Shown: positions 25,898 to 35,323, numbered from the stretch's first letter. The stretch: 64,000 nucleotides of DNA from Methylobacterium currus (GCF_003058325.1 NZ_CP028843.1:735501-799500); one strand, 5' to 3'. Notes: generated from the letters alone by a model not told the origin. Made by a program: numbers and translations.

Positions 25898-26806
25898 TCA
25901 GGAGAACATCAGGGTCGACAGCTTGCGCCGGCCGCGGATGGTCATCGGGTCCATCGGGCCCCAGGCCTCGAACAGCTGGAGCAGCTGCTTGCGGGCGCCG
26001 TCGTCGTTCCAGGAGCGGTCGCGGCGGACGATCTCGATCAGCTGGTCGATCGCCTCCTGCTGCCGGCCCTTGGCGTTGAAGCCGAGCGCGAGGTCGAACC
26101 GCGCCTGGAAATCGGTGGGATCGGCCTCGATCCGGCGCTGCAGGCCGGCGAGGTCGCCGAGCGAGGCGGCCTGCTCGGCGAGCTCGATCGCCGCCTTCAC
26201 GGCCGCGATGGCCGGGTCCTTGGCGGCCTCGGGCGGCGCCGCCTCGAGGAAGCGGCGGGCGCCCTCGAGGTCGTCGCGGTCGAGGAGCAGGCGGGCGAGC
26301 GCCGCGATGGCGCCCGGATGGCCCGGCTCCTGGCCCAGGATCGCGGCGTAGATCTCGGCGGCGGCGTCCGGGTCGCCGGCCTCGGCCGCTCCTTGCGCCT
26401 CCGCCATCAGGTCCTCGACCGCGGTGGGACCGAGGGGGCCGACCAGGCGCTCGATGAAGGCCTTCACCTGGCCCTCGGGCAGGGCGCCCATGAAGCCGTC
26501 GACCGGCTGCCCGCGCTGGAACGCGATCACCGCCGGGATCGACTGGATGCCGAGCTGGCCGGCGATCTGGGGATGCTCGTCGATGTTCATCTTGACGAGC
26601 TTCACCTTGCCGCCGGCGTCCTTGACGGCCTTCTCGATGATCGGGGTGAGCTGCTTGCACGGCCCGCACCACGGCGCCCAGAAATCGACCAGCACCGGCT
26701 GCTGCAGGGATTCCTGCATCACGTCCTGGCGGAAGGTCGCGGTGGTGGTGTCCTTGATCAGGGCGCCCGCGGGGGGCTGGCCGGCCGCGGGAGTGTCGGT
26801 AAGCAT
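25898..26806 (-). CDS. Thioredoxin-TPR protein (CnoX/YbbN-like)
   Basis: A 302-residue protein. The N-terminal thioredoxin domain has the active site FWAPWCGPCKQLTP, and a C-terminal series of TPR-like helical repeats follows (for example GDPDAAAEIYAAILGQEPGHPGAIAALARLLLD). This is the CnoX/YbbN architecture, a redox-linked holdase that hands substrates to GroEL/DnaK. Unlike E. coli CnoX, which has SxxC, the WCGPC site is complete, so redox activity is likely. The start at 26806 is preferred because of the CGAGG site six bases upstream; GTG 26833 lacks one. Confidence 0.93.
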   Translation of the reverse strand: MLTDTPAAGQPPAGALIKDTTTATFRQDVMQESLQQPVLVDFWAPWCGPCKQLTPIIEKAVKDAGGKVKLVKMNIDEHPQIAGQLGIQSIPAVIAFQRGQPVDGFMGALPEGQVKAFIERLVGPLGPTAVEDLMAEAQGAAEAGDPDAAAEIYAAILGQEPGHPGAIAALARLLLDRDDLEGARRFLEAAPPEAAKDPAIAAVKAAIELAEQAASLGDLAGLQRRIEADPTDFQARFDLALGFNAKGRQQEAIDQLIEIVRRDRSWNDDGARKQLLQLFEAWGPMDPMTIRGRRKLSTLMFS

Positions 26807-26966
26807 CGATGACCTCGGGAGAACGGCCTTCACGTCGCAGGCCTGGACGGCCCGCCGATCAGATGGGGTAGACCGGTCGCCCTGACCAGGGCAAGGCGCG
26901 GAAAGCCTGAAAACGCATGGGAAAACCGGAGCCGGACGCGCCCGCGGGCTTACGTCCGGCGCTTCT

Positions 26967-28280
26967 TCACGCCGCCGCCGGCGCCGCCTGCCGCATCCGG
27001 CCGATCATCAGCGACATCAGCGCGGCCATCACGGCGGTGAGGCCGGCGGCCAGGAAGGCCTCGAGGTAGCGGCCCTCCGAGGCCCGCACCAGGCCGGCGC
27101 CGAACGCGGCCGTCGCGGCGCCGAGCTGGTGGCCGGCGGCGATCCAGCCGAACACGATCGGGGCATCGCGCTCGCCGAAGGTCTCGTTGGCGAGGCGCAC
27201 CGTGGGCGGCACCGTGGCGATCCAGTCGAGGCCGTAGAACACCGCGAAGATCGACAGGCTGTAGAACGAGAAGTCGGTGAAGGGCAGGGCCATCAGCGAC
27301 AGGCCGCGCAGGCCGTAATAGACGAACAGGAGCTTGCGCGGGTCGTAGCGGTCGGTGAGCCAGCCCGAGCCGGTGGTGCCGATGAGGTCGAACACGCCCA
27401 TCAGCGCCAGGAGCCCGGCGGCCCGCACCTCCGGGATGCCCTGGTCGGCGCAGAACGAGATCAGGTGGGTGCCCACCAGCCCGTTGGTGGTGAGGCCGCA
27501 GATGAAGAAGGTGCCGAACAGGAGCCAGAAATCGCCCTTGGCGCTCGCCCGCACCAGCCCGTCGATCGCGGCGCGGAACGGATTGGCGCGCCGGGGCGGC
27601 TCGGGGACGGTGCCGGGGGCGGCGCCGTAGGGCGTGAGGCCGATATCGGAGGGGCGCTCCGGCAGGAGCCAGGCGACGACCGGGATCAGCGCCGCGATGG
27701 CGCAGGCCACGGTGAGCACCACCGGTCGCCAGCCGCCCGCCTGCGCGATCGCCGCGAGGCCCGGCAGGAACACCAGCGTCCCGGTGGCGGTGCTGGCGGT
27801 GAGCAGTCCCATGAACAGGCCGCGGCGCACGGCGAACCAGCGGTTCACGACCGTGGCCCCGAGCACGATGGCGACGCAGCCGCTGCCGAGGCCCGACAGC
27901 ACGCCCCAGGTGGCGACGAGGTGCCAGGGCTCGCTCATCAGGGCGCTCAAGCCCGTCGAGGTCGCCATGAGGGCCAGCGCGCAGAGCAGCGTGCGGCGGA
28001 TGCCGAAGCTCTGCATCAGGGCCGCCGCGAACGGCCCGACCAGCCCGTACAGGAAGATGCCGAGCCCGGCGGCGAAGGAGGTGGTGCTCCGGCTCCACCC
28101 GAAGGCCTGCTCGAGCGGCAGGATCAGCACGCCCGGCGAGGCCCGCAGGCCCGCGGCCGCCAGCAGGCACAGGAAGATCACGCCCACCACCACGAAGGCG
28201 TAGTTCCGGCCGAAGGGGCGCGGTCTGGGTGCAGTCGGGGCGGGGGAGGCGAGGCCCCGCGGCGACACGGTCGAACTCAT
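26967..28280 (-). CDS. MFS transporter (12 TM, OFA-like)
   Basis: A 437-residue inner-membrane transporter with about 12 predicted helices. Helix 1 is [30 protein letters not shown], and the cytoplasmic loop has DLIGTTGSGWLTDRYDPRKLL (the MFS A-like motif between TM8 and TM9). The sequence resembles transporters of the oxalate/formate and monocarboxylate group. Substrate unknown. Divergent from a TetR regulator sharing a 70-bp intergenic region with a palindrome, so repression by that TetR protein is likely. Confidence 0.9.
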   Translation of the reverse strand: MSSTVSPRGLASPAPTAPRPRPFGRNYAFVVVGVIFLCLLAAAGLRASPGVLILPLEQAFGWSRSTTSFAAGLGIFLYGLVGPFAAALMQSFGIRRTLLCALALMATSTGLSALMSEPWHLVATWGVLSGLGSGCVAIVLGATVVNRWFAVRRGLFMGLLTASTATGTLVFLPGLAAIAQAGGWRPVVLTVACAIAALIPVVAWLLPERPSDIGLTPYGAAPGTVPEPPRRANPFRAAIDGLVRASAKGDFWLLFGTFFICGLTTNGLVGTHLISFCADQGIPEVRAAGLLALMGVFDLIGTTGSGWLTDRYDPRKLLFVYYGLRGLSLMALPFTDFSFYSLSIFAVFYGLDWIATVPPTVRLANETFGERDAPIVFGWIAAGHQLGAATAAFGAGLVRASEGRYLEAFLAAGLTAVMAALMSLMIGRMRQAAPAAA

Positions 28281-28312
28281 GCTGGGACATCCTCCCCGAA
28301 TCGTGCTAGGAC

Positions 28313-28332
28313 GTTACGTACCAGTCAGTAAC
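28313..28332. promoter_or_regulatory. Palindromic operator between MFS and TetR genes
   Basis: GTTAC at 28313 and GTAAC at 28328 are inverted repeats bounding a 20-bp site in the middle of the 70-bp divergent interval. Its AT content and position are typical of TetR-family operators controlling both genes. Inferred. Confidence 0.55.
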
Positions 28333-28350
28333 ATCGTCAAGGGTGAATGC

Positions 28351-28938
28351 ATGGTGGAGGGACGTGACGGGACCGCACCCCTCCGGGCCGGCGACCGGAT
28401 CCGGGCAGCCGCCCGCGACCTGTTCTACCGCCGTGGCTTCCGGGGCGTCGGCGTCGACGAGATCGTGACCCGGGCCGGGGTGACGAAGCCGAGCCTCTAC
28501 CGTGGCTTCGCGTCGAAGGATGCCCTCGTGGTCGCCTGCCTGGCGGATTACGACGTGCGCCTGCGCTCCCGCCTCGACGAGGCGCTGGCGGCCCATCCGA
28601 GCGACCCGGCGGCGGGCCTCGTGGCCTTTCTCGACGGCATCGCCCGGCGCAGCGCCCAGCCGGGCTTTCGCGGCTGCGGCCTCTCCAACGCCGTGGTCGA
28701 GTATCCGGAGGCGGATCACCCCGTCCGCGAGGCGGCACGCGAGGGCAAGCGCGCCCTTCACGCCCGCCTCGCCGAGGTCGCCGGCACGCTCGGCGCCCGC
28801 GCGCCCGAGCGCCTCGCCGACGCTCTGCTCCTCCTCGTCGAGGGCGCCTTCGCCTGCGGGCAGATCTTCGGCGCCGACGGGCCGAACCGGTCGCTCGCCG
28901 ATGCCGCCGAGGCCCTGATCGCAGCGAGCCGGGCATGA
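28351..28938 (+). CDS. TetR/AcrR family transcriptional regulator
   Basis: A 195-residue repressor. The N-terminal helix-turn-helix is IRAAARDLFYRRGFRGVGVDEIVTRAGVTKPSLYRGFASKDALV. The C-terminal ligand-binding half is helical, with a GCGLSNAVVEYPE segment typical of a TetR subgroup paired with MFS exporters. The ATG at 28351 follows AAGGGTGA. Likely represses itself and the divergent MFS gene until an unknown ligand binds. Confidence 0.93.
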   Translation: MVEGRDGTAPLRAGDRIRAAARDLFYRRGFRGVGVDEIVTRAGVTKPSLYRGFASKDALVVACLADYDVRLRSRLDEALAAHPSDPAAGLVAFLDGIARRSAQPGFRGCGLSNAVVEYPEADHPVREAAREGKRALHARLAEVAGTLGARAPERLADALLLLVEGAFACGQIFGADGPNRSLADAAEALIAASRA

Positions 28939-29003
28939 TGCCAGCATCGCGCGCCGCACAATAGAATTCCGTCAATAAATCGGGGGGCGGCGGCAGCACG
29001 GCC

Positions 29004-29032
29004 TTGATTCTGTCGCCATGATCGGTCGATAC
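29004..29032 (+). promoter_or_regulatory. Weak candidate promoter for the CYTH-like gene
   Basis: TTGATT (29004-29009) and CGATAC (29027-29032) separated by 17 bp, 57 bp before the start codon. The -10 is poor; prediction only. Confidence 0.3.
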
Positions 29033-29088
29033 GCGAGAGTTGACGCCGATCGCGGCCTCTGGGCCGCGACCCCCGTGGAGTTGAGCGT

Positions 29089-29955
29089 ATGACCCTCGTA
29101 CGACGTTTCCAGGTTGCGCCGGCGCTGGTCCGCCTGATCCGCAAGGAGCGCGGCTCCTCCCGCATCACCGAAGGTTACTTTCCGCCGCAATCCGGCCGGA
29201 CCTCGTTCGTGCGCGTCGATGGCGGCCAGTGCCACCTCGTCCTGGTCACCTCCGATGGCGGCGCCACGAGCGAGGAGCGCACCGAGGTGCCGCGCGCCCA
29301 TGGCGATGCCCTCCTCGACGTCTGCGCCGGCCGCGCCGCTTACGACCGGACCCAGGTGGCCCTCGGCAACGGCCGCGACGCCCTGATCGACCGCTACGTC
29401 GCCCCCGGCACCGTCGACGTCGTGTCGGTGGTGTTCGACAATCCCGACGAGGCGGGCGGCTTCCCGGTCCCGCCGTGGTTCGGCCCCGAGGTCACGGCCG
29501 ATGCGGCCTACGAGGGCCGCAGCATCGCGCTCCAGGGCGTGCCGCAGCCCGGCGAGATCGGCCTGTCCAACGCCGCCCTCGACGCCGTGCTCGATCTGAT
29601 CGAGCCGCGCTACGGCTTCGGCCGCTACGCCGCGCCGAGCCGCAACGGCGAGGAGGGCGGGGTGGTCAACGCCTTGCGCCGCATCGCCACGCCGCCGCAG
29701 CCCGAACCGGCGCCGTCTCCGCCGCCGGAGCCCGAGCCGGTCCACGAGGCGCCGCACCAGGCCGAGGCCGCCCCCGAGCCGCCGCCGCCTGCTCCGCCGG
29801 AGGCTCATCCCGATACCCGCATCGACGACGTGATCGAGAGCCTGTCCCAGGCCCTCGGCGCCGCCGTGCCGGGCGGGGATGCCGCCCGGGACGACGGCAC
29901 GCCGGCCTTTGAGCGCTGGACCGTGCGCCCGCGCCGGACCCAGCCGACGCCCTGA
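29089..29955 (+). CDS. Degenerate CYTH-domain protein with a Pro-rich tail
   Basis: A 288-residue protein. Residues about 5-155 align by eye with the CYTH (triphosphate tunnel) fold: RRFQVAP at the start, ITEGYFPP, LVTSDGGATSEERTEVP, DRTQVALGNGRDALIDRYVAP and FPVPPWFGPEVT followed by YEGRSIAL. The acidic residues that bind metal and triphosphate in active members are missing: the usual ExExK start is replaced by VRRF, and the VEVEF strand is VSVVF. It is therefore probably not an active triphosphatase. Residues about 200-245 form a Pro/Glu-rich linker, then a short helical end. It may bind a phosphorylated ligand or a protein; function unknown. Confidence 0.7.
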   Translation: MTLVRRFQVAPALVRLIRKERGSSRITEGYFPPQSGRTSFVRVDGGQCHLVLVTSDGGATSEERTEVPRAHGDALLDVCAGRAAYDRTQVALGNGRDALIDRYVAPGTVDVVSVVFDNPDEAGGFPVPPWFGPEVTADAAYEGRSIALQGVPQPGEIGLSNAALDAVLDLIEPRYGFGRYAAPSRNGEEGGVVNALRRIATPPQPEPAPSPPPEPEPVHEAPHQAEAAPEPPPPAPPEAHPDTRIDDVIESLSQALGAAVPGGDAARDDGTPAFERWTVRPRRTQPTP

Positions 29956-29993
29956 GGGCGGCGAGCCCTCCTCGACGACGGATGAATCTACCC

Positions 29994-30029
29994 ATCCCGG
30001 GATCCGCCCTGGCGGAGACCGGGATTTTT
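29994..30029 (+). terminator. Rho-independent terminator after the CYTH-like gene
   Basis: A stem ATCCCGG/CCGGGAT with an inner GC-rich hairpin (TCCGCC/GGCGGA), followed by five T residues at 30025-30029, 38 bp after the stop codon. Confidence 0.85.
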
Positions 30030-30411
30030 CGTCGTCGCCGAGCCCCCTGGTCGCGACGGATCGGTGTCGCACGGTTGAAGGGTGCCCCGTCATCCATCAG
30101 GCGCTTGACGCCGGCGCGCCTGCACGGCACGCCCGGCCCCGCCTGCGTCCGACCTCCAGACGGTCGCTCGTGGGCGGCTGCGACGCGCGACGGCCGCCGG
30201 ACGGTCTCGACTCCCGATGTCGCAAAGGCAGCGGGGCCGCAGCGGGGACAACCGAAGGGTTTTCCCTGATTTTCGACTTGGAACACGGGGCGCGGACTTT
30301 CTACACTGTCCGGGCCGCGGCCTGTTCCGCACGACAGTCACGCGGCAGAGGCCGCACCGCGACGGCCGATCCCAAGAAGGCGGCGGCCGGCACCTCGGGG
30401 AGAGAACGATC
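30030..30411. other. Upstream region of dctA without genes; weak promoter
   Basis: About 380 bp. TTGGAA (30278-30283) and TACACT (30302-30307), 18 bp apart, could be a sigma70 promoter with a leader of roughly 100 nt. I found no TGGCAC-N5-TTGC element, so the sigma54/DctD control known for rhizobial dctA is not supported. Otherwise nothing gene-like. Confidence 0.4.
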
Positions 30412-31758
30412 ATGCAGCACGCCACGCCGTCCGCGACGGCCCCGGGCTCGTCGCAGCCCTGGTACAGGGTCCTCTACATCCAGGTTCTGATCGCCATCGC
30501 GCTCGGCGTGCTGCTCGGCTACGTCCTGCCCGATACCGCCAAGTCGATGAAATGGCTCGGCGACGCCTTCATCGCGCTCATCAAGATGATGATTGCCCCG
30601 ATCATCTTCTGCACCATCGTGCACGGCATCGCGTCGATCGGCGACCTGAAGAAGGTCGGCCGCGTCGGCCTGAAGGCGCTTATCTACTTCGAGGTGGTGT
30701 CCTCGCTCGCGCTGGTCATCGGCGTCGTCGTCGGCGAGATCGTGCAGCCGGGCGCCGGCTTCGGCGTCGACCCCTCGAAGCTCGACGCCAAGGCGGTGGC
30801 CGGCTACGCCAGCAAGGCGCAGGCCGATTCCACGATCGCCCACATCATGGCGATCATCCCGAAAAGCTACTTCGACGCCTTCGCGGGCGGCGACCTGCTG
30901 CAGATCCTGCTGGTCGCGGTGCTGACCGGCGTCGTCATCACGGGCTTGGGCGAGCGCGGCAAGCCGGCGATCCACGCCATCGAGGCGGCGGGCGAGATCT
31001 TCTTCCGCATCATCGGCATGATCGTGAAGCTCGCGCCGATCGGTGCCTTCGGCGCCATGGCCTACACGATCGGCGAGTATGGCATCGGCAAGCTCGGCAA
31101 CCTCGCGGGCCTCGTCGCCACCTTCTACCTCACCAGCCTGCTCTTCGTGCTCGTGGTGCTCGGGCTGATCGCGCGTTTCTCCGGCTTCTCGATCATCAAG
31201 TTCCTGGCCTACATCAAGGACGAGCTACTGATCGTGCTCGGCACCTCCTCGTCCGAGACGGTGCTGCCGCACATGATGCAGAAGATGAAGCGCCTCGGCG
31301 CCTCGGATTCGGTGGTTGGCCTCGTCATCCCGACCGGTTACTCGTTCAACCTCGACGGCACCAACATCTACATGACGCTGGCGACGCTGTTCCTGGCCCA
31401 GGCCGTGGGGGCGGATCTCAGCTTCGGGCAGTACGCCACCATCATCGCCGTCGCGATGCTGACCTCGAAGGGCGCCTCGGGCGTCACCGGCGCCGGCTTC
31501 GTCACCCTCGCCGCGACGCTCGGGGCGATTCCCGGCAACCCGGTGCCCGTCGCCGCGATGGCGCTGATCCTCGGCATCGACAAGTTCATGTCGGAGTGCC
31601 GCGCCCTCACCAACCTGGTCGGCAACGGCGTCGCCTGCGTGGTGGTCAGCCGCTGGGAGGGCGAGCTCGATCCGGTCAAGCTGCGCGAAGTGATGGCCAA
31701 CCCGCTGGCGATCGGCACCGAGATCGCCGACGAGAAGCCGGTTCCGGTCGCGCCCTGA
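30412..31758 (+). CDS. dctA: C4-dicarboxylate transporter DctA
   Basis: A 448-residue inner-membrane symporter of the DAACS (Glt) family that takes up succinate, fumarate and malate with cations. Motifs: [27 protein letters not shown], the serine-rich hairpin [42 protein letters not shown] and the C-terminal [22 protein letters not shown]. All family landmarks and normal length. The ATG at 30412 follows GGGGAGAG. The ROK kinase gene begins six bases later, suggesting an operon. Confidence 0.97.
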   Translation: MQHATPSATAPGSSQPWYRVLYIQVLIAIALGVLLGYVLPDTAKSMKWLGDAFIALIKMMIAPIIFCTIVHGIASIGDLKKVGRVGLKALIYFEVVSSLALVIGVVVGEIVQPGAGFGVDPSKLDAKAVAGYASKAQADSTIAHIMAIIPKSYFDAFAGGDLLQILLVAVLTGVVITGLGERGKPAIHAIEAAGEIFFRIIGMIVKLAPIGAFGAMAYTIGEYGIGKLGNLAGLVATFYLTSLLFVLVVLGLIARFSGFSIIKFLAYIKDELLIVLGTSSSETVLPHMMQKMKRLGASDSVVGLVIPTGYSFNLDGTNIYMTLATLFLAQAVGADLSFGQYATIIAVAMLTSKGASGVTGAGFVTLAATLGAIPGNPVPVAAMALILGIDKFMSECRALTNLVGNGVACVVVSRWEGELDPVKLREVMANPLAIGTEIADEKPVPVAP

Positions 31759-31764
31759 TCCGGG

Positions 31765-32688
31765 ATGCCCTCCTTGCGCATCGGCATCGATCTCGGCGGC
31801 ACCAAGATCGCCGGGATCGCCCTCGACCTCGACGGCCACGTCCGGGCCGAGCGGCGCGTCGCGACCCCGCGGGGCGATTACGACGCCTCGCTGCGGGCCA
31901 TCGCGGCTCTCGTCGCGGCCCTGGAATCGCAAGCCGGCGGCACCGGAACCGTCGGGATCGGCATTCCCGGCGCGCTGGTGCCGGCGACCGGCCGGGTCAA
32001 GAACGCCAACTCGACCTGGCTCAACGGCCGGCCCCTCGGCGACGATCTCGCAAGGGTGCTCGCCCGCCCGGTGCGGCTGGAGAACGACGCCAATTGCCTG
32101 GCGGTCTCCGAGGCCGTCGACGGGGCGGGGGAGGGGGCGGCGCTCGTCTGGGCGGTGATCCTCGGCACTGGCGTCGGCTCCGGCATCGCGCTCGCGGGCC
32201 GGGCCTTGTCCGGGCGCCAGCGCATCGCCGGGGAATGGGGCCACAACCCGCTGCCCGCCCCCCGCGACGACGAGCGCCCGGGCCCGGCCTGCTATTGCGG
32301 CCGGACCGGGTGCCTCGAGACCTGGCTCTCCGGTCCGGGGCTTGCCGCCGACCACGCCCGCCGCACCGACCGGGCGATGAGCGGCGAGGCGATCGTCGCG
32401 GCGATGCGCGCGGGCGACGCGGCGGCGCGAGCGACCTTCGCGGCTTGGCTCGACCGGCTCGGACGCGGCATTGCGGGCGTCGTCAACCTCCTCGACCCGG
32501 ACGTGATCGTGCTGGGCGGCGGCCTCTCGACGATTCCCGAGACCTACGACGCGCTGCCCGAGCGCGTCGCCCCCCACGTCTTCGGCGGCGGATTCGGCAC
32601 CCCGATCCGGCGGAGCCGCCACGGCGACGCCTCCGGGGTGCGCGGGGCGGCGTGGTTGTGGAACGATTCGGATGCACCTACCGCGTGA
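31765..32688 (+). CDS. ROK family sugar kinase
   Basis: A 307-residue cytosolic kinase. The N-terminal phosphate loop is IGIDLGGTKIAGIAL; the catalytic LENDANCLAVSEA is present; the zinc site is CYCGRTGCLE after GEWGHNPLP. These mark an active ROK kinase (fructokinase or N-acetylglucosamine/mannose kinase types). Substrate cannot be fixed. It is six bases behind dctA, an unusual partner, so linkage may be transcriptional rather than metabolic. Confidence 0.93.
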   Translation: MPSLRIGIDLGGTKIAGIALDLDGHVRAERRVATPRGDYDASLRAIAALVAALESQAGGTGTVGIGIPGALVPATGRVKNANSTWLNGRPLGDDLARVLARPVRLENDANCLAVSEAVDGAGEGAALVWAVILGTGVGSGIALAGRALSGRQRIAGEWGHNPLPAPRDDERPGPACYCGRTGCLETWLSGPGLAADHARRTDRAMSGEAIVAAMRAGDAAARATFAAWLDRLGRGIAGVVNLLDPDVIVLGGGLSTIPETYDALPERVAPHVFGGGFGTPIRRSRHGDASGVRGAAWLWNDSDAPTA

Positions 32689-32739
32689 GGAGTGCTAAGC
32701 GGTCGTTCCGACCGTCTTTCAGCCTCCGGGAGACACACC

Positions 32740-33228
32740 GTGCCGGCCAGACCCGTCGATCTCGACCCGGCCTCGATCCGCATCCTCGAGCACCTGCAGC
32801 AGGACAGCGAAGTCGGCATCGGCGAGCTCGCCGAGGCGGTCGGCCTCTCGACCTCGCCGTGCTGGCGCCGGGTTGCCGACCTCAAGGCGCGGGGCATCAT
32901 CCGGCGCTGCGTCGCGGTGGCCGATCCGCAGGCGCTCGGCCTCCACGTCAACGTCTTCGTCCACGTCTCGCTCGAGAAGCAGAACCAGGCCGCCCTCCAG
33001 GCCTTTTCCGACGCCATCCGGCACCGGCCGGAGGTGATGGAATGCTACCTGATGAGCGGCGAGGCCGACTACATGCTGCGCGTCGTGGTCGAGGATCTGA
33101 CCCAGTACCAACGGCTGATCGTCGATCACCTCACCCGGATTCCCGGGGTGGCGAAGATCCGGTCGAGCTTCGCACTGGACCAGGTGAAGTATACGACGGC
33201 CTTGCCGTTGGATCACTTGAAGGAATAA
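32740..33228 (+). CDS. Lrp/AsnC family transcriptional regulator
   Basis: A 162-residue regulator. The DNA-binding domain is LDPASIRILEHLQQDSEVGI, followed by GELAEAVGLSTSPCWRRV; the C-terminal RAM/ligand domain includes ECYLMSGEADYMLRVVVED. The SPCWRR recognition helix is typical of amino-acid-responsive Lrp types. The GTG at 32740 is favoured by GGGAG seven bases upstream. No obvious target beyond possible autoregulation. Confidence 0.95.
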   Translation: MPARPVDLDPASIRILEHLQQDSEVGIGELAEAVGLSTSPCWRRVADLKARGIIRRCVAVADPQALGLHVNVFVHVSLEKQNQAALQAFSDAIRHRPEVMECYLMSGEADYMLRVVVEDLTQYQRLIVDHLTRIPGVAKIRSSFALDQVKYTTALPLDHLKE

Positions 33229-33375
33229 TTCTTTCGCGGAGCATCCCGGCCCTCCCATCCGCGATCTCCATCCTGAGGCGCGCACGGAATGGGCCTCGAA
33301 AAGGCTCCATGAGTCTCGGCGAGTTCTGGAACCCTTCTTCGAGGTCCGTCGATCATCGATCGACTGATGCCTTGT

Positions 33376-33485
33376 GCCTTCGAACGGACTCGTTCGAAGG
33401 CGCTGGCTCAGCCCGAACGGGCGCCGGCGCCGATGCGCCGGATGCTTTCGCATCGACACGTCGATGCGAAAGCGCGATGGTATGA
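33376..33485. repeat. 110-bp dispersed palindromic repeat, family 1, copy B
   Basis: Same two-hairpin structure as 11083-11192, with six differences in 110 bases. The stems are identical; changes fall in loops and the spacer. The centre of the second palindrome is AC instead of GT, exactly as if that hairpin were inverted. It lies in the 307-bp convergent gap between the Lrp gene and the ClC gene; no coding sequence there. Confidence 0.9.
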
Positions 33486-33535
33486 CACCTCGGGATGAGG
33501 TCGCGGGCGGGAGTTCGGTGAAGCGACCGCACCCC

Positions 33536-35323
33536 TCACGCGCTCCCCACCGCCTTCGCCCCCCGCGCAAAGTACGCCTGCCGCTCCATCTCCGCCCGGC
33601 TGAAAGCCGCCCGCACCTGGAGCAGGTCCTTGCGGGTGAGGAGCCCGACGAGCCTGCCGCTCGCCGGATCGGTGACCGGCAGGCGGCCCTGGCCGGTCGT
33701 AAGCATCAGGTCGATCGCGTGCGCCGTGACGTCGTCGGGGTGGACCAGGGCCAGGGCGGCATCCGAGACCCGCTCGTCGAGGCGCTCGCCCTCATGCCCG
33801 CCCTCGGTCGTCCACACGAGCGCGTCTTCCCGGGAGACGAGGCCGACCGGGCGCCCGGCCTCGTCCACCACCGGGTAGATCCGGTGCTGGCCGGCCTCCA
33901 GCACCGCGACCGCCTCCGGCACCGGCATGGCGCCGGGCAGGGTGTCGACGGCGCGCGCCATCACGTCGGCCACCCGGGTGAATTCATGCGGGTCGATGCC
34001 GTATTCGCGGGTGATGTGCTGGCCGCGCCGGGCGATCTTCTCCGTGAGGATCGAGCGCTTGAGCAGCAGCACCGTCACCGCGTAGGCGGCGGCCGAGGCC
34101 GCGAGCAGGGCGGGGAGCGCGTGCCCGTCGCCGGTCAGCTCGACGGCGAACAGCGCGCCGGTGAGCGGAGCCCGCATCGTGCCCCCGAGCATCGCCGCCA
34201 TGCCGAGAAGTGCCCAGAAGCCCGGATCGCCCGGCATCGCGGTCCCGATCAGCCAGCCCATCGCCCCGCCGAGGATCAGGAGCGGCGCGAGCACGCCGCC
34301 CGAGGTGCCCGACGACAGGGCGACGAGCCAGATCGCGGCCTTGACGCCCAGGATCAGCAGCACGGCCTTCAGCGCGAGATGGCCGCCGAGCAGGTCGGCG
34401 ATGACGTCGTAGCCGACCCCGAGCGCCCGGGGCTCGATCAGCCCGCCGAGGCCGACGGCGAGGCCGCCGAGCGCCGGCCACCACATCCAGTGGACCGGCA
34501 GGCGCTCGAACGCGTCCTCGCAGGCATAGAGCAGCCGGGTGAGGAGGCCCGACAGCAGCCCCGCCGCGACCCCGAGGCCGGCACAGGCGACGAGGCCCCA
34601 CCACGGCAGCGCCGGATCGGCGGCGAAGGGAAACAGCGGTCCCGCACCGAACAGGGACGGCCGCAGAACCGTCGCGGCGATGGCGGCGGCCGCCACGGGG
34701 ATGAAGCTGCGCGGGCGCCACTCGAACAGCAGGAGCTCGACGGCGAGCAGCACGGCGGCGGCCGGCGTGCCGAAGATCGCCGTCATGCCGGCAGCCGCCC
34801 CCGCGACCAGGAGGGTCTTCCGCTCGGCGGCGCTCAGGTGGAAGCACTGCGCGAAGAGCGAGCCGAGGGCGCCGCCCGTCATGATGATCGGTCCCTCGGC
34901 GCCGAACGGACCGCCGGTCCCGATCGAGATCGCCGAGGAGACGGGTTTCAGCACCGCGACCTTCGGGGACATCCGGCTGCCGCCGATCAGGATCGCCTCG
35001 ATCGCCTCCGGGATGCCGTGGCCGCGGATCTTCTCCGAGCCGAACCGCGCCATCAAGCCGATCACGAGGCCGCCGAGCGGCGGCAGGCAGACCATCCATA
35101 AGGACGGCTTCGCCCCGGCCAGGGAGGCGATGCCGACATCGAACCGTCCGAACCAGGCGAGGTTGGTGACGAGCGCGATCAGGGCGAGAAGCCCCCAGGC
35201 CGCCACGGTGCCGGCAAGCCCGATCACCACAGCCATGGCGACGAGGACGAGGAGGCGCCGGTCGGCCCGGAAATCGGCGAGGGCACGGCGCCGGGCAGGC
35301 GCGGCGTTGCGGTAAACGGACAT
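33536..35323 (-). CDS. ClC-family chloride channel/antiporter with CBS pair
   Basis: A 595-residue inner-membrane protein. The ClC core shows SEKIRGHGIPEAIEAIL, GTGGPFGAEGPIIMTGG (usual GREGP or GKEGP, here GAEGP) and SGTSGGVLAPLLILGG. The C-terminal 150 residues hold two CBS domains (MARAVDTLPGAMPVPEAV..., VSDAALALVHPDDVTAHAI...), which often bind adenine nucleotides. Function: chloride or fluoride/proton movement; channel versus antiporter is undetermined. The ATG at 35323 lies 78 bp from the divergent MarR gene with a palindrome between. Confidence 0.93.
   Translation of the reverse strand: MSVYRNAAPARRRALADFRADRRLLVLVAMAVVIGLAGTVAAWGLLALIALVTNLAWFGRFDVGIASLAGAKPSLWMVCLPPLGGLVIGLMARFGSEKIRGHGIPEAIEAILIGGSRMSPKVAVLKPVSSAISIGTGGPFGAEGPIIMTGGALGSLFAQCFHLSAAERKTLLVAGAAAGMTAIFGTPAAAVLLAVELLLFEWRPRSFIPVAAAAIAATVLRPSLFGAGPLFPFAADPALPWWGLVACAGLGVAAGLLSGLLTRLLYACEDAFERLPVHWMWWPALGGLAVGLGGLIEPRALGVGYDVIADLLGGHLALKAVLLILGVKAAIWLVALSSGTSGGVLAPLLILGGAMGWLIGTAMPGDPGFWALLGMAAMLGGTMRAPLTGALFAVELTGDGHALPALLAASAAAYAVTVLLLKRSILTEKIARRGQHITREYGIDPHEFTRVADVMARAVDTLPGAMPVPEAVAVLEAGQHRIYPVVDEAGRPVGLVSREDALVWTTEGGHEGERLDERVSDAALALVHPDDVTAHAIDLMLTTGQGRLPVTDPASGRLVGLLTRKDLLQVRAAFSRAEMERQAYFARGAKAVGSA

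Noticed and set aside
30030..30411. Sigma54 promoter for dctA
   Set aside because: No TGGCAC-N5-TTGC element could be found, so DctBD/sigma54 control as in rhizobia is not supported.
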